Of a DNA stretch of 64,000 nt, positions 47,705-57,216 are shown piece after piece. This DNA is from an uncultured Arachnia sp. (GTDB lineage: Bacteria; Actinomycetota; Actinomycetes; Propionibacteriales; Propionibacteriaceae), in assembly GCA_947493705.1 (NCBI GenBank), contig CANLSH010000012.1:1-64000 (forward strand), in the 5' to 3' direction. The notes beneath the pieces were generated by a model that was given only the letters and a program-made list of their open reading frames with translations, was not told the DNA's origin and searched no databases. Each line of letters begins with the position of its first letter. Positions within the stretch are counted from its first letter, which is position 1. Made by a program: the position numbers and the translations under genes.

Positions 47705-49225
47705 CTATGAAACCTCATCGACTTGGGCCCACGGCATCCGCTCGGAACGGTAAATCCTGGTATCAGTCACGGCGAGGTCCCAGCGGGTCTCGCCGCTTTC
47801 ATCCACCTCAGTGATGCGCGCCGTCTCGCTGCTCCCGGCCCCACCCGCAGTGGACAGGATGCTGCCGTCGGCAAGTTCGTCGACGTCCCCGAGAGCCTCG
47901 CTGTACTTGGGATCGACGGCCTCGAAGACCTGTCGAGCCGTCAGCGCGTCACGATCAATCTCATAGGCAACGGCGCGGCTGTTGTTCTCCGCACCCCCGG
48001 TCTCGTTGCGATTGTCATAGATGAGGAGTTCCCCGTCCTCGGTGAAGGTCGCGGCGTGCTGCCCGGAGGTCCACGTGCCCTCCTCCAGCTCGAGAAACGG
48101 CGCGTCGAATCCGGGGGCAGTCATTGAGTCATCCCCGGCGATCCAGCTCAGGTCACCGGTGGCACGGTCATAGGCGAAGACCCATCCCTGGGACCGTACC
48201 GACACCACCACCTCCCCATTGTCCTCGTCGAGGATGACGGAGTTGGAGTGGCTCCAATCGAGCCCACCCGCACTTGCAAGCGCCTTCGAGAGTTCCCCGG
48301 GGAAACGGCTGGGGTCCAGATGATCGAGCAGCGCCCACGTCGAGACGACCTGACCCTCATCGTCCAGCTCGACGACGAGGTCACCGTGCACGTCCTGACC
48401 GTCGAACTTGCGGGTCTCCGCGCCCAGTGCCAGGAGCCCGCCATCCGGGAGCAGGAAAGCATCGTGGTGCCACCCCGGGACCGCGCTCATGTCGTAGGTT
48501 TTCACGACCTCGCCGTCCAGGGTGACCTGATCAATGGTGTCCTCGAAGAACGCCAACAGCGTGCCGTTGCCAGCGGCGCGGATGAGGGGGGCCCGATTGG
48601 TCGTCTCGTCGCTGTTCAGGTACCAGACGATCTCCCCCTGGGGATCGACACCGTAGAAGATCGGCCCCTCAGGCATCTCGGTGGGATCCTCGTAACTTCC
48701 CGGAGCTGTAAGACCGAAGAAGGTGATGCCGGCCGTCGAGTTCCCGCCCGCGTCCTCGGCGGCCGGAACGACCTCGGCCGTCGGCGCGTTGCCGGGCAGA
48801 GCCCCGGTTGTCATCGACGTCGTGGCCATGCCCCCTTCCGTGGCCTCCGGGTCCGACGCCTCGAAGGTGTATTCGGTGTCGGCCCGAAGCCCCACGACGG
48901 TGAACTCGTGCGATGCGGCAGCGTCCTGCGCGAGGATCTCTCGTGGCGCCGTCTCCTCGGAGCTCACCGTCAGCATGACACTGGTCGCGGCTGGCGCGCT
49001 CACTGTGACGCTGGCGATGAGGGTGTTGTCCGGGTCCACGACGGCATCGATCGCCAGCGGCAGACTCGCGCTGGTGGCAGGGGACGGCACGCCCGCGCTG
49101 CTGGCGGGCGCCGACGGAGCATCAGAGCTCTCTGGCGCGACGCCGCACGCGGCGAGCGGCCCGGCCATGGCGAGGGCGAGCGCGATAGCCGGGATGAATC
49201 CACGGGTGGGGGTGTGCGTGCTCAA
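47705..49225 (-). CDS. arylsulfotransferase (ASST)-like lipoprotein
   Basis: A 506-residue lipoprotein with lipobox LAAC (near residue 25), a Ser/Ala/Pro linker, a small fibronectin-III-like domain (about 55-145) and a six-bladed propeller of the ASST type (from about 160). Key histidine segments are SAVPGWHHDAFLLPDGGLL, DWSHSNSVILDEDNGEVVVS and SGQHAATFTEDGELLIYDN. Known ASSTs transfer sulfate between phenolic compounds by a covalent sulfohistidine. The TTG at 49225 is chosen because GAGG lies 7 nt upstream and it gives a normal signal peptide; the upstream ORF extension is not credible. Confidence 0.83.
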   Translation of the reverse strand: MSTHTPTRGFIPAIALALAMAGPLAACGVAPESSDAPSAPASSAGVPSPATSASLPLAIDAVVDPDNTLIASVTVSAPAATSVMLTVSSEETAPREILAQDAAASHEFTVVGLRADTEYTFEASDPEATEGGMATTSMTTGALPGNAPTAEVVPAAEDAGGNSTAGITFFGLTAPGSYEDPTEMPEGPIFYGVDPQGEIVWYLNSDETTNRAPLIRAAGNGTLLAFFEDTIDQVTLDGEVVKTYDMSAVPGWHHDAFLLPDGGLLALGAETRKFDGQDVHGDLVVELDDEGQVVSTWALLDHLDPSRFPGELSKALASAGGLDWSHSNSVILDEDNGEVVVSVRSQGWVFAYDRATGDLSWIAGDDSMTAPGFDAPFLELEEGTWTSGQHAATFTEDGELLIYDNRNETGGAENNSRAVAYEIDRDALTARQVFEAVDPKYSEALGDVDELADGSILSTAGGAGSSETARITEVDESGETRWDLAVTDTRIYRSERMPWAQVDEVS

Positions 49226-49387
49226 GAGCGGGCCTCTAACTCCAGTGGTTGGGTCGTCGACGGTCGTAACCGTCTCGATTGTATCGATGGCGCCTGAACA
49301 ACTCCCTCGTGGTTCGCGACAGACACATCCCCGGCGCAGAACGCACCTCGCTCGTTGTTCGCTGTCGACAGGGTGGACAATGAGCGC

Positions 49388-49996
49388 ATGAGTTTCGAAC
49401 CCAGCCAGTGGACCCGCATCATCACCGCAGACCCGGAGCACTCGCGCCGCTACATCGAACGTTTCGAGATGATGGCTGCAGCAGGGCATGACCTGCTGGG
49501 CGAAACCCGGACCGTGGACGCCATGGTGCCCCGCAACGCGCGCATCCTCGATGCTGGGTGCGGCCCCGGTCGCCACGGCGGCCGTTTGGAGGCCCTCGGC
49601 CACACGGTGGTGGGCGTCGACGGGGATCCCACACTGATCGCGGCGGCCCGGGCGGCCCATCCGAAGGCAACATGGGTGGTGAGTGACCTCGCTGAGTTGG
49701 ATCTGCCCGCACGCGGCATTCAGGCAAACTTCGACGCGATCCTGTGTGCTGGCAACGTCATGGGTTTCCTCGCACCCAGCACGCGCGTGGGCGTATTGGA
49801 ACGGTTCCGCCAGCACTTGGCCGATGAGGGCCGGGCCATCATCGGTTTCGGGGGTGGGCGCGGCTACGAGTTCGATGACTTCTTTGCCGACCTCACCTCT
49901 GCTGGCCTGACCCCGGAATTGGCGCTTTCCACATGGGATCTGCGGCCCTTCCGGCCTGGCGACGGCTTCCTCGTGGCCATTTGCGTCCCCGCCTGA
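49388..49996 (+). CDS. class I SAM-dependent methyltransferase
   Basis: A 202-residue protein with motif I ARILDAGCGPGRHGGRL, beta2 acidic end VVGVDGDP, FDAILCAGNVMGFLAPSTR and FRQHLADEGRAIIGFGGGRG. The small-molecule substrate is unknown. The ATG at 49388 has GACAAT 6 nt upstream, close to the leaderless pattern. It is single, divergent from the ASST-like gene. Confidence 0.85.
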   Translation: MSFEPSQWTRIITADPEHSRRYIERFEMMAAAGHDLLGETRTVDAMVPRNARILDAGCGPGRHGGRLEALGHTVVGVDGDPTLIAAARAAHPKATWVVSDLAELDLPARGIQANFDAILCAGNVMGFLAPSTRVGVLERFRQHLADEGRAIIGFGGGRGYEFDDFFADLTSAGLTPELALSTWDLRPFRPGDGFLVAICVPA

Positions 49997-50016
49997 GCGG
50001 CACCAGCGGCACCAGT

Positions 50017-50772
50017 TCAGGCGACGTCAGTGATCTTCCGCCTACTGCGCAGCATTGTGGTGGCGATGATGACCACGACCAACCCGATGGCCACGTACCC
50101 CGCAAAGCGTGCGTACACGTCGAGCACAGCAACGGCAGGCTCGCCCAGACGCCAGCCCAGGGCGAAGAACCCGATGAGCCACACCGTGCTGGCGATGTAG
50201 TCGTAGATCAGGAACCGCTTGATGCTCATGTTCGTGGCGCCCGAAAGCACGAACACCACCTGCATGAGCGGCAGAGGTATGGGCACGTAGGCGACGAGAA
50301 ACCCGATGGGTCCGAGTTTCCTCGCCCACCGCTCGGCACGTGCATAGCCGCGCGCCGCGCGCTTGCTGCGTCCGGCCCACACCTCAATCATGCCGCGACC
50401 CCACAGCTTCCCGGCCCACCAATAGATCCAGTCGAACTTCAAACTGAGCAGGGACGCCACGAACAACACCAAGGGCCAATGCCCCATCTGGCCCACGCTG
50501 GCGATGGCACCGCTCGCGGTGACGGCCGTCCGGCCCCCGGTGATCATCGCAAGAAAGTCCGGGGCAGCCGCGAGCATCCAGGCTCGCGTAGGGATGAGCA
50601 CGAGACTGAACACACCGACGACACCGAACCAGGCCAGACAGGCGATGTCCGATCGGCCCGGCTCCTTCTTCCAAGGCATGCCCTCGGCCTCCCACCACTG
50701 AGCTTCGGTCTCCGCCGCGGCGGGAACAGGGGCAGGCTCGTCGGGGATCAGCGGATCAGAATCAGCGGGCAC
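50017..50772 (-). CDS. DedA/VTT-domain membrane protein
   Basis: A 251-residue protein. An acidic Pro-rich N-terminus (1-40) precedes about five membrane helices with the VTT-type region (GRSKRAARGYARAERWARK, PIGFLVAYVPIPLPLMQVVF, GATNMSIKRFLIYDYI). DedA proteins move undecaprenyl phosphate or other lipids and affect membrane potential. The GTG at 50772 has TACCCT 6 nt upstream, supporting this start and a leaderless transcript. Confidence 0.82.
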   Translation of the reverse strand: MPADSDPLIPDEPAPVPAAAETEAQWWEAEGMPWKKEPGRSDIACLAWFGVVGVFSLVLIPTRAWMLAAAPDFLAMITGGRTAVTASGAIASVGQMGHWPLVLFVASLLSLKFDWIYWWAGKLWGRGMIEVWAGRSKRAARGYARAERWARKLGPIGFLVAYVPIPLPLMQVVFVLSGATNMSIKRFLIYDYIASTVWLIGFFALGWRLGEPAVAVLDVYARFAGYVAIGLVVVIIATTMLRSRRKITDVA

Positions 50773-50859
50773 CGCTCAAGGGTACGCGAGCCCGACGGCC
50801 GTTCCGCAACGATCAGATCACAGAAGTGGGACCGTCCTTCACCAGTGAACAGACCGGGG

Positions 50860-50885
50860 TGTAACGTGCGTTACAGGAAGATAAT
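50860..50885 (+). promoter_or_regulatory. palindromic operator and promoter of the MsiK-like gene
   Basis: TGTAACGTGCGTTACA (50860-50875) is a perfect inverted repeat with 7-bp arms. It lies directly upstream of a -10-like GATAAT (50880-50885), in the place of the spacer and -35, so binding there should affect transcription of the downstream ATPase. The regulator is unknown. Confidence 0.55.
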
Positions 50886-50941
50886 AGCTTCCGTCCACTC
50901 GGATCGTCGGGCACGTACCTGCCCGTGGAAAGGAATGTGGC

Positions 50942-52048
50942 ATGGCCACCGTTAGTTACCGTCAAGCCTCCCGAGTCTATCCCGGCTCGGATCGCGCCGC
51001 CGTCGAAAAACTGGACCTTCACGTCGAGGACGGCGAATTCATGGTCCTTGTTGGCCCGTCGGGTTGTGGCAAGTCCACATCGCTCCGAATGCTGGCAGGC
51101 CTAGAAGAGGTCAACTCAGGCAACATCTTCATCGGTGACCGTGACGTCACTGATCTGCCGCCCAAGGATCGCGACATCGCGATGGTCTTCCAGAACTATG
51201 CCCTCTACCCCCACATGACCGTGGCGGACAACATGGGCTTTGCGCTGAAGATGCAGAACACCCCCAAGGCCGAACGCCAGGAACGCGTCGCCGAGGCCGC
51301 CCGTTTGCTGGGCCTCGAGGACTTCCTCAACCGCAAGCCGAAGGCTCTCTCGGGTGGTCAGCGTCAGCGCGTGGCCATGGGTCGTGCCATCGTCCGTCAG
51401 CCGCAGGTCTTCCTCATGGACGAGCCGCTGTCGAACCTGGACGCCAAGCTCCGTGTCTCCACCCGCACCCAGATCGCAGCCCTGCAGCGCCGGCTCGGCG
51501 TCACCACCGTGTACGTCACGCACGACCAGACCGAGGCCATGACCATGGGAGACCGTGTCTGCGTCCTGAAGGATGGTCTTCTCCAGCAGGTGGACGCACC
51601 ACTCGACCTGTACGACACGCCCGTCAACCTGTTCGTCGCCGGCTTCATCGGCTCGCCCGCAATGAACCTGCTTGAGGGAGATGTTGTCGAGGGCGGTGTC
51701 CGTATCGGTGACTACACCGTTCCCGTTCCGCGTGACATCCTTGGCAAGGTCTCGGGTGAGAAGCGTCTCACGGTGGGAATGCGCCCCGAGAACATGGAAG
51801 TCTCCCAGGACGACGAGGGCATCCCCCTTGATGTCGCCCTGGTGGAGGAACTGGGTGCCGATTCCTACCTGTACGGAACGCTGTCCGGTCTCTCGGAAGC
51901 CGAGCTCGTGGACGCACAGCAGATTATCGTGCGTATGGAAGCGCGCATGGCACCGCACAAGGGCGACGTCGTTCGTCTCAAGTCGTCCAATCCGAACGGC
52001 GTACACGTGTTCAGCAACGAATCGGGTCTGCGTCTCAACGACCTCTGA
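50942..52048 (+). CDS. msiK: sugar ABC transporter ATPase (MsiK/UgpC/MalK type)
   Basis: A 368-residue ATPase with Walker A VGPSGCGKST, Q-loop VFQNYALYPHM, signature LSGGQRQRVAMGRAI, Walker B FLMDEPLSNLD and switch His in YVTHDQTEAM. The C-terminal third is the MalK-type OB/TOBE regulatory region. No permease or binding protein gene is adjacent; in actinomycetes such orphan ATPases (MsiK) energise several sugar importers. AAAGGA precedes the ATG. A palindrome overlaps its promoter and a strong hairpin follows it. Confidence 0.92.
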   Translation: MATVSYRQASRVYPGSDRAAVEKLDLHVEDGEFMVLVGPSGCGKSTSLRMLAGLEEVNSGNIFIGDRDVTDLPPKDRDIAMVFQNYALYPHMTVADNMGFALKMQNTPKAERQERVAEAARLLGLEDFLNRKPKALSGGQRQRVAMGRAIVRQPQVFLMDEPLSNLDAKLRVSTRTQIAALQRRLGVTTVYVTHDQTEAMTMGDRVCVLKDGLLQQVDAPLDLYDTPVNLFVAGFIGSPAMNLLEGDVVEGGVRIGDYTVPVPRDILGKVSGEKRLTVGMRPENMEVSQDDEGIPLDVALVEELGADSYLYGTLSGLSEAELVDAQQIIVRMEARMAPHKGDVVRLKSSNPNGVHVFSNESGLRLNDL

Positions 52049-52069
52049 TCCGCAACCCCTTCAACCGTC

Positions 52070-52103
52070 ACGATGGGCGTCCGCTTCGGCGGGCGCCCAT
52101 CGT
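52070..52103 (+). terminator. terminator of the MsiK-like gene
   Basis: A 15-bp stem with one wobble and a TTCG tetraloop (arms 52070-52084 and 52089-52103) lies 21 bp after the stop. The stable UUCG-type loop and GC-rich arms support termination although the T run is short. Confidence 0.8.
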
Positions 52104-52127
52104 GCTGCTTGCACTACGGTGATGCGC

Positions 52128-53285
52128 ATGGCTGAACTCGGCAGGTGGACCAACGCGATCCGCACGGGCCTGGCAACCGACAGCGTCCACGGGGCCGTCG
52201 TACCTCCCATCCACATGTCCAGCAACTACACCTTCGAAGCGCCTGATCGTCCACGCGAGTATGACTACTCGCGCTCGGGCAATCCCACGCGTGACCTGCT
52301 CAACGATGCTCTGGCTGAGCTTGAGGGTGGCGCAGGCGCTACCAGCGTCGCCACCGGGATGGCTGCGTTCACGCTACTGGCCGACGCGCTGGTCCCGGCG
52401 GGGAGCCGGGTAGTGGTGCAGCATGATGCCTACGGCGGGACGTGGCGATTGTTCAGCTTCCTGGCCGCCCAGAAACGCCTGATGGTGGACTTCGTCGACT
52501 TCAATGACCCCGCCGCCCTCGCTGAAGCCCTGGACAGGGAGCCCCGGCTGGTGGTGGTTGAAACCCCCTCCAATCCGCTTCTGCGGATCACGGACATCCG
52601 CGCCGTCTCCGACGCCGCCCGTCAGGTTGGTGCACTCTGCGTGGTGGACAACACGTTCTGTTCCCCGCTGCTGCAGCGACCTCTGGAGCTGGGCGCAGAT
52701 GTGGTGCTGCATTCCACCACCAAGTTCATCAACGGGCACTCCGATGTGGTGGGCGGCGTGGTCGTTGCACGTGATCCGTCCCTGCACGCAGACCTGCGGC
52801 TGTGGGCCAATGCGCTGGGCCTGACCGCAAGTGCTTTCGATTCCTATCTCACCCTGCGAGGGCTGCGCACTCTCGATGCCCGATTGCGAGTCCATGATGA
52901 GAACACCCGGGCGCTCCTCACTGCCATCGCAGGTCACCCGGCCCTCTCGGCTCTGCACCATCCGGGGCTGAAGAATCATCCGCAGCACGCCCTGGCGGCA
53001 CGCCAGCAGTCCGGTTTCGGTTCCATCCTCAGCATCGAGCTTTCAGGTGGCTGGGACGCCGTTGGCCGCTTCCTGGAGGGGCTGCAGGTCTTCCACCTCG
53101 CTGAGTCATTGGGCGGGGTGGAATCGCTGGTCTGCCATCCCTCGACGATGACCCACGCCGGAATGAGCGAAGCTGCACAGACGAAGGCGGGGATCACAGC
53201 CGGGCTGCTGCGGCTCAGCGTGGGTATAGAAGGTCGCGACGATCTCATCGCCGTTGTTGCGGAAGCCCTCGACCGGGCCCTGTGA
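52128..53285 (+). CDS. metB: cystathionine gamma-synthase (trans-sulfuration PLP enzyme)
   Basis: A 385-residue PLP enzyme of the Cys/Met metabolism family. The PLP lysine lies in LHSTTKFINGHSDVVGG; YDYSRSGNPTRDLLNDALAELEGG, ATGMAAF and SLGGVESLVCHPSTMTHAGM are family signatures. It joins O-acyl-homoserine with cysteine to cystathionine, or acts as a gamma-lyase; the two cannot be separated by eye. ATG 52128 is chosen because TACGGT lies 7 nt upstream (leaderless); ATG 52122 would add two residues. Confidence 0.9.
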   Translation: MAELGRWTNAIRTGLATDSVHGAVVPPIHMSSNYTFEAPDRPREYDYSRSGNPTRDLLNDALAELEGGAGATSVATGMAAFTLLADALVPAGSRVVVQHDAYGGTWRLFSFLAAQKRLMVDFVDFNDPAALAEALDREPRLVVVETPSNPLLRITDIRAVSDAARQVGALCVVDNTFCSPLLQRPLELGADVVLHSTTKFINGHSDVVGGVVVARDPSLHADLRLWANALGLTASAFDSYLTLRGLRTLDARLRVHDENTRALLTAIAGHPALSALHHPGLKNHPQHALAARQQSGFGSILSIELSGGWDAVGRFLEGLQVFHLAESLGGVESLVCHPSTMTHAGMSEAAQTKAGITAGLLRLSVGIEGRDDLIAVVAEALDRAL

Positions 53286-53346
53286 GCCGAAAGGGCGTCG
53301 CCATAGTGCGGCGTGACGCAGATTGGGTGCGGATAGGGTAGAGCCC

Positions 53347-54726
53347 ATGCCCAGGTTCCTCGCCGCAAAGCCGGACGCGAATCTCATCCGGCTGCCATGG
53401 AACGTGCCCCTGACGGACTGGCCCACCCACACACTGGTTGCCCTGCCCCGCGGCATCTCCCGCCACGTCGTGCGATTCATTCAGGTCGGTGACGACATCC
53501 TCGCGGCCAAGGAGGTCCTTGAGGAGGTGGCGGTGCACGAGTATCGACAGCTGACCGAGTTGCGGCGCCTGGATGTGCCCTCCGTGGAGCCCGTGGGTGT
53601 TGTCCTGGGCCGCGCCGATGACGACGGGGACCCGCTTGACCCCATCCTGTTGACACGCCACCTCCCCTTCTCGCTCCCCTACCGCGCGCTTTTCTACTCG
53701 GGGGTGAAACTCGACACCGTCAACCGGCTCCTCGACGCGATGGTGGCGCTGTTCGCCCGCCTCCATCTGACGGGCTTCTACTGGGGTGACATCTCGCTGT
53801 CCAACATCCTCTTCAGGCGTGATGCGGGCGAGTTCGCCGCTTACCTCGTGGATGCCGAGACAGGCGAGATCCACAACGAACTCACCAAAGGTCAGCGGGC
53901 CCACGACCTGCAGATTGCGCGGGTGAACCTCTTCGGCGAATTCTGCGATCTGGAAGCCGGTGACATGCTTGATGCGTCACTTGATCCACAGTGGCTCGTG
54001 GACACCATCGAGGAGCGCTACGCCAACCTGTGGAGTGAGCTGACCGGCGCCGAGGAGTTCTCGGAGTCCGAAATGTACCGCCTTGAAGGACGCGTTCGGC
54101 GTCTCAACGCGCTGGGCTTCGACGTGGCCGAAATTGACGTCACCACCTCACCGGATGGCAGCACCATCCGCATGCAGCCGAAAGTGGTCGAGGCGGGCCA
54201 TCACGCTCGTCGGCTCATGCGGCTCACCGGCCTCGATGCCGAGGAACACCAGGCAAGGCGATTGCTCAACGACATGGACACCTACCGCACCCAGCTGCCC
54301 GCGAAGATGGCTGAGAGCGTAGTTGCCCACAAGTGGCTCATGGACGTGTTCGAGCCCGCCGTGACCCGTATCCCAGAGCATTTGGAGGGCAAGCGGGATC
54401 CTGCGCAGTTCTTTCACGAGTTGCTGGACTACCGCTGGTACCAGTCGCAGCGGGAACACCGGGAGGTCTCCATCGGGGAAGCCGCTACCGGCTACATCGC
54501 CGACGTCCTGACCGCCCTGCCTGATGAGCACATGAGCAACGTCAACCAGGTGGGTCAGGAACTGCAGAACAAGTACGACCCCAGCCATGGTTTCGTCGAC
54601 GATGACTACGAGGCTCCCTATGATCCGTGGGAGGACGCAGAAGCGGAGGAGCCTGAGCCTGCATCGCCCTTCGGCTTCGACATCAATGCCCTGCGGGCCC
54701 GCGCCGCGGAGCGTGACAAAACCTGA
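53347..54726 (+). CDS. DUF4032 protein with kinase-like fold
   Basis: A 459-residue actinobacterial protein. The N-terminal half has a lipopolysaccharide-kinase/RIO-like pattern: the lysine in DDILAAKEVLEEVAVHEY, the catalytic segment GFYWGDISLSNILFRRD and a downstream VDAETGE. The C-terminal half is DUF4032 with HKWLMDVFEP and ending in an acidic disordered tail. The substrate is unknown. TAGGGT lies 7 nt before the ATG. It is followed at 18 bp by cysS. Confidence 0.82.
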   Translation: MPRFLAAKPDANLIRLPWNVPLTDWPTHTLVALPRGISRHVVRFIQVGDDILAAKEVLEEVAVHEYRQLTELRRLDVPSVEPVGVVLGRADDDGDPLDPILLTRHLPFSLPYRALFYSGVKLDTVNRLLDAMVALFARLHLTGFYWGDISLSNILFRRDAGEFAAYLVDAETGEIHNELTKGQRAHDLQIARVNLFGEFCDLEAGDMLDASLDPQWLVDTIEERYANLWSELTGAEEFSESEMYRLEGRVRRLNALGFDVAEIDVTTSPDGSTIRMQPKVVEAGHHARRLMRLTGLDAEEHQARRLLNDMDTYRTQLPAKMAESVVAHKWLMDVFEPAVTRIPEHLEGKRDPAQFFHELLDYRWYQSQREHREVSIGEAATGYIADVLTALPDEHMSNVNQVGQELQNKYDPSHGFVDDDYEAPYDPWEDAEAEEPEPASPFGFDINALRARAAERDKT

Positions 54727-54744
54727 CGCCCTAGACTGCCTCAG

Positions 54745-56190
54745 GTGAGCCTTCATCTCTACGACACCGCAACGCGCGTCGTGCGCCCGTTCGTCCCCCT
54801 CGAGGACGGCAAAGTGTCCATCTACCATTGCGGCCTCACAGTGCAGGCGTCACCTCACGTGGGCCACATCCGCAAGGAAGTGGTCTTCGATGTCCTGCGG
54901 CGTTGGTTGGAGCACCAGGGACTCGATGTCACCGTCGTCGCCAACGTCACCGACATCGACGACAAGATCCTGTCCAAGTCCGCGGAGGCCGGGGTGCCCT
55001 GGTGGGCACATGCGTACCGTTTCGAGCGCGAACTCCATGACGCCTATGCCGCGCTCGGATGCATTCCGCCCACCTACGAGCCCCGCGCCACAGGCCACAT
55101 ACCGGAAATGGTGGAGTTGATGTCCACGCTCGTGGCCTCCGGTCATGCGTACGTGGCAGCCGATGATTCAGGTGATGTGTACTTCGATGTGCGCAACTGG
55201 CCCCGCTATGGCGAACTCTCCGGCATGAAGCTCGACGAGATGGAACCAGCCGCCGATGCAGACCCCCGCGGCAAGCGCGATCCCCGTGACTTCGCCCTGT
55301 GGAAAGGGCACAAGCCGGACGAACCAGAGACCGCGTCCTGGGCCACCCCATGGGGTCGGGGACGTCCGGGCTGGCATCTGGAATGCTCCGCGATGGCTGG
55401 TAAATACTTGGGGGACACCTTCGACATCCATGGTGGCGGCATTGATCTGCGCTTCCCCCACCACGAGAATGAGCTCGCCCAGTCCGCCGCGGCCGGCCGG
55501 GGCTTCGCCCGCTACTGGATGCACAACGCCTGGGTCACCATGTCCGGCGAGAAGATGAGCAAGTCGCTGGGCAACACTGCCCTGGTGTCCGAAGTGACCA
55601 AGAACCACAATCCTCGGGCAGTTCGCTACTTCCTGTTGGCTCCGCACTACCGCTCCACGATCGAGTTCTCGCCCTCCGGCGCAGAGACTCTTGGATCGCT
55701 GAACGAGGCGGAGAAGGCCATCGAGCGCATCGACTCATTCGTTCACCGCGCACGTGAGCGCACCGGCGATTTCTTTCACACATGGGCTCCATTGTCCTTC
55801 CCGCAATGGGATGAATTCGCGAAAGCAATGGATGATGACCTCGGCACACCCGGCGCCTTGGCGGCATTGTTCGACACCATCCGCTCCGGCAACCAGGCTT
55901 TGGCCGGGACTGATGAGGACGACATCCGCGCCCACGTCGCCGCAGTCCACTCCATGCTCACCGTCCTCGGACTGCACCCCGACGCTCCGGAATGGGCCAA
56001 CAACACGACCACCGACGACCTCACCCCCGTGATCGACGGGCTCGTTGTGCATCTGCTCGAACAACGCACCGCCGCGCGGGAGGCAAAGGACTGGGCTTCA
56101 GCCGACGCTATCCGCGACATACTGGCCAGGCTCGGCCTCATCATTGAAGACACACCGAGCGGACCCCGCTGGAATCTGGAGAAGAACTGA
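54745..56190 (+). CDS. cysS: cysteinyl-tRNA synthetase
   Basis: A 481-residue class I aminoacyl-tRNA synthetase that charges tRNA-Cys. The HIGH motif appears as PHVGH, the zinc-binding Cys in YHCGLTVQ, and KMSKS in [26 protein letters not shown] and [16 protein letters not shown] are typical. The GTG start at 54745 has TAGACT 7 nt upstream. Its stop overlaps the rlmB start by 1 bp (TGATG), a conserved actinobacterial pair. Confidence 0.97.
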   Translation: MSLHLYDTATRVVRPFVPLEDGKVSIYHCGLTVQASPHVGHIRKEVVFDVLRRWLEHQGLDVTVVANVTDIDDKILSKSAEAGVPWWAHAYRFERELHDAYAALGCIPPTYEPRATGHIPEMVELMSTLVASGHAYVAADDSGDVYFDVRNWPRYGELSGMKLDEMEPAADADPRGKRDPRDFALWKGHKPDEPETASWATPWGRGRPGWHLECSAMAGKYLGDTFDIHGGGIDLRFPHHENELAQSAAAGRGFARYWMHNAWVTMSGEKMSKSLGNTALVSEVTKNHNPRAVRYFLLAPHYRSTIEFSPSGAETLGSLNEAEKAIERIDSFVHRARERTGDFFHTWAPLSFPQWDEFAKAMDDDLGTPGALAALFDTIRSGNQALAGTDEDDIRAHVAAVHSMLTVLGLHPDAPEWANNTTTDDLTPVIDGLVVHLLEQRTAAREAKDWASADAIRDILARLGLIIEDTPSGPRWNLEKN

Positions 56191-57140
56191 TGGCTGGCAA
56201 TTCGACGCGCCGTGGCGCAACCACCAAGGGCAAGAACAAGACCGCCGGCTCCGGTGGACGTGTCCGCCGAGGTCTGGAGGGCCGCGGCCCCACACCCAAG
56301 GCCGAGGACCGGACCTACCACAAGGCACACAAGTCCAAGAAGGAAGCTGAAAGGCGCGGCCAGGGCCAGCAGAAGAAGAAGTCCACAGCGGCGGCGGTGG
56401 GTGCCGACTGGGTGGTGGGTCGCAATCCCGTGCATGAGGCACTACTGGCTGGTCTGCCCGTGAAGAAGGCCTACATAGCCGAGGGGGCGGAGCGTGATGA
56501 CCGGCTGCGTGACATCCTCAAGTTCGCTGCCGACAATGCCGTTCCGATGCTGCAGGTCACTCGCGCCGAGCTCGACAGGGTGACGGGCGACCTCGTACAC
56601 CAGGGCGTGGCGCTCCAACTGCCCCCCTTCGAATACGCGGACCCTGAGGACGTTTTCGCCGACGCCTTCGAGGCGGGCGGCACAGGCCTCGTCGTGGCCC
56701 TCGACGGGGTCACCGATCCCCGCAACCTGGGCGCCATCGTACGCTCGGCCGCTGCCTTCGGGGCCCACGGAGTGGTCATTCCCGCACGCAGATCCGCCTC
56801 CATGACAGCCGCCGCCTGGAAGACCTCCGCCGGTGCGGCCGCGCGCATTCCCGTGGCCATGGCAACCAACTTGAATCGAGCCATCGCCCAGGCGAAGAAG
56901 ATGGGCTTCACAGTGGTCGGCCTCGCCGGGGAGGGTGAGGTGGTCGTCTCCGGCGTGCCGGGCTCCGATGGGCCCCTGCTCGTGGTGGTGGGTTCGGAGG
57001 GCGAGGGACTGGCCAGGCTGACCCGCGACAACTGCGATGCGCTGCTGTCAATCCCCATCGCCAGCAGGGTGGAGTCACTGAACGCGTCGGTGGCGGCCTC
57101 CATTGCTCTCTACGAGATCACGCAGCTACGCCAGCGCTGA
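56190..57140 (+). CDS. rlmB: 23S rRNA (guanosine-2'-O)-methyltransferase RlmB (TrmH/SpoU family)
   Basis: A 316-residue enzyme that 2'-O-methylates a guanosine of 23S rRNA. A basic Lys/Arg-rich N-terminal extension (about 1-65) is typical of actinobacterial copies. The substrate-binding domain begins at VVGRNPVHEALL, and SPOUT motifs are VALDGVTDPRNLGAIVRSA, VVVGSEGEGLARLTRDNCD and IPIASRVESLNASVAASIAL. Coupled to cysS. A hairpin-forming repeat lies just downstream. Confidence 0.95.
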   Translation: MAGNSTRRGATTKGKNKTAGSGGRVRRGLEGRGPTPKAEDRTYHKAHKSKKEAERRGQGQQKKKSTAAAVGADWVVGRNPVHEALLAGLPVKKAYIAEGAERDDRLRDILKFAADNAVPMLQVTRAELDRVTGDLVHQGVALQLPPFEYADPEDVFADAFEAGGTGLVVALDGVTDPRNLGAIVRSAAAFGAHGVVIPARRSASMTAAAWKTSAGAAARIPVAMATNLNRAIAQAKKMGFTVVGLAGEGEVVVSGVPGSDGPLLVVVGSEGEGLARLTRDNCDALLSIPIASRVESLNASVAASIALYEITQLRQR

Positions 57141-57146
57141 CGGCGC

Positions 57147-57216
57147 TGTCCCCCAGCCTGGACATCTCTGGCGTTCGCGGTCATATGCGCCGCGAACGCT
57201 CCGGATCGCCATGCTC
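57147..57216. repeat. dispersed repeat copy A with hairpin
   Basis: This 70-bp stretch aligns without gaps to 58111-58180 with 51 of 70 identical positions, including TGTCCCCCAG at the start of both copies. Copy A contains a perfect 10-bp stem (57171-57180 and 57190-57199, 9-nt loop) that may also end the cysS-rlmB transcript. Confidence 0.6.

Noticed and set aside
48248..49297. 349-codon frame opposite the ASST-like gene
   Set aside because: Arg/Gly/His-rich shadow without motifs, overlapping the supported lipoprotein gene.
52104..52127. SAM riboswitch before metB
   Set aside because: Only 24 bp lie between the upstream terminator and the start codon, too short for an aptamer.
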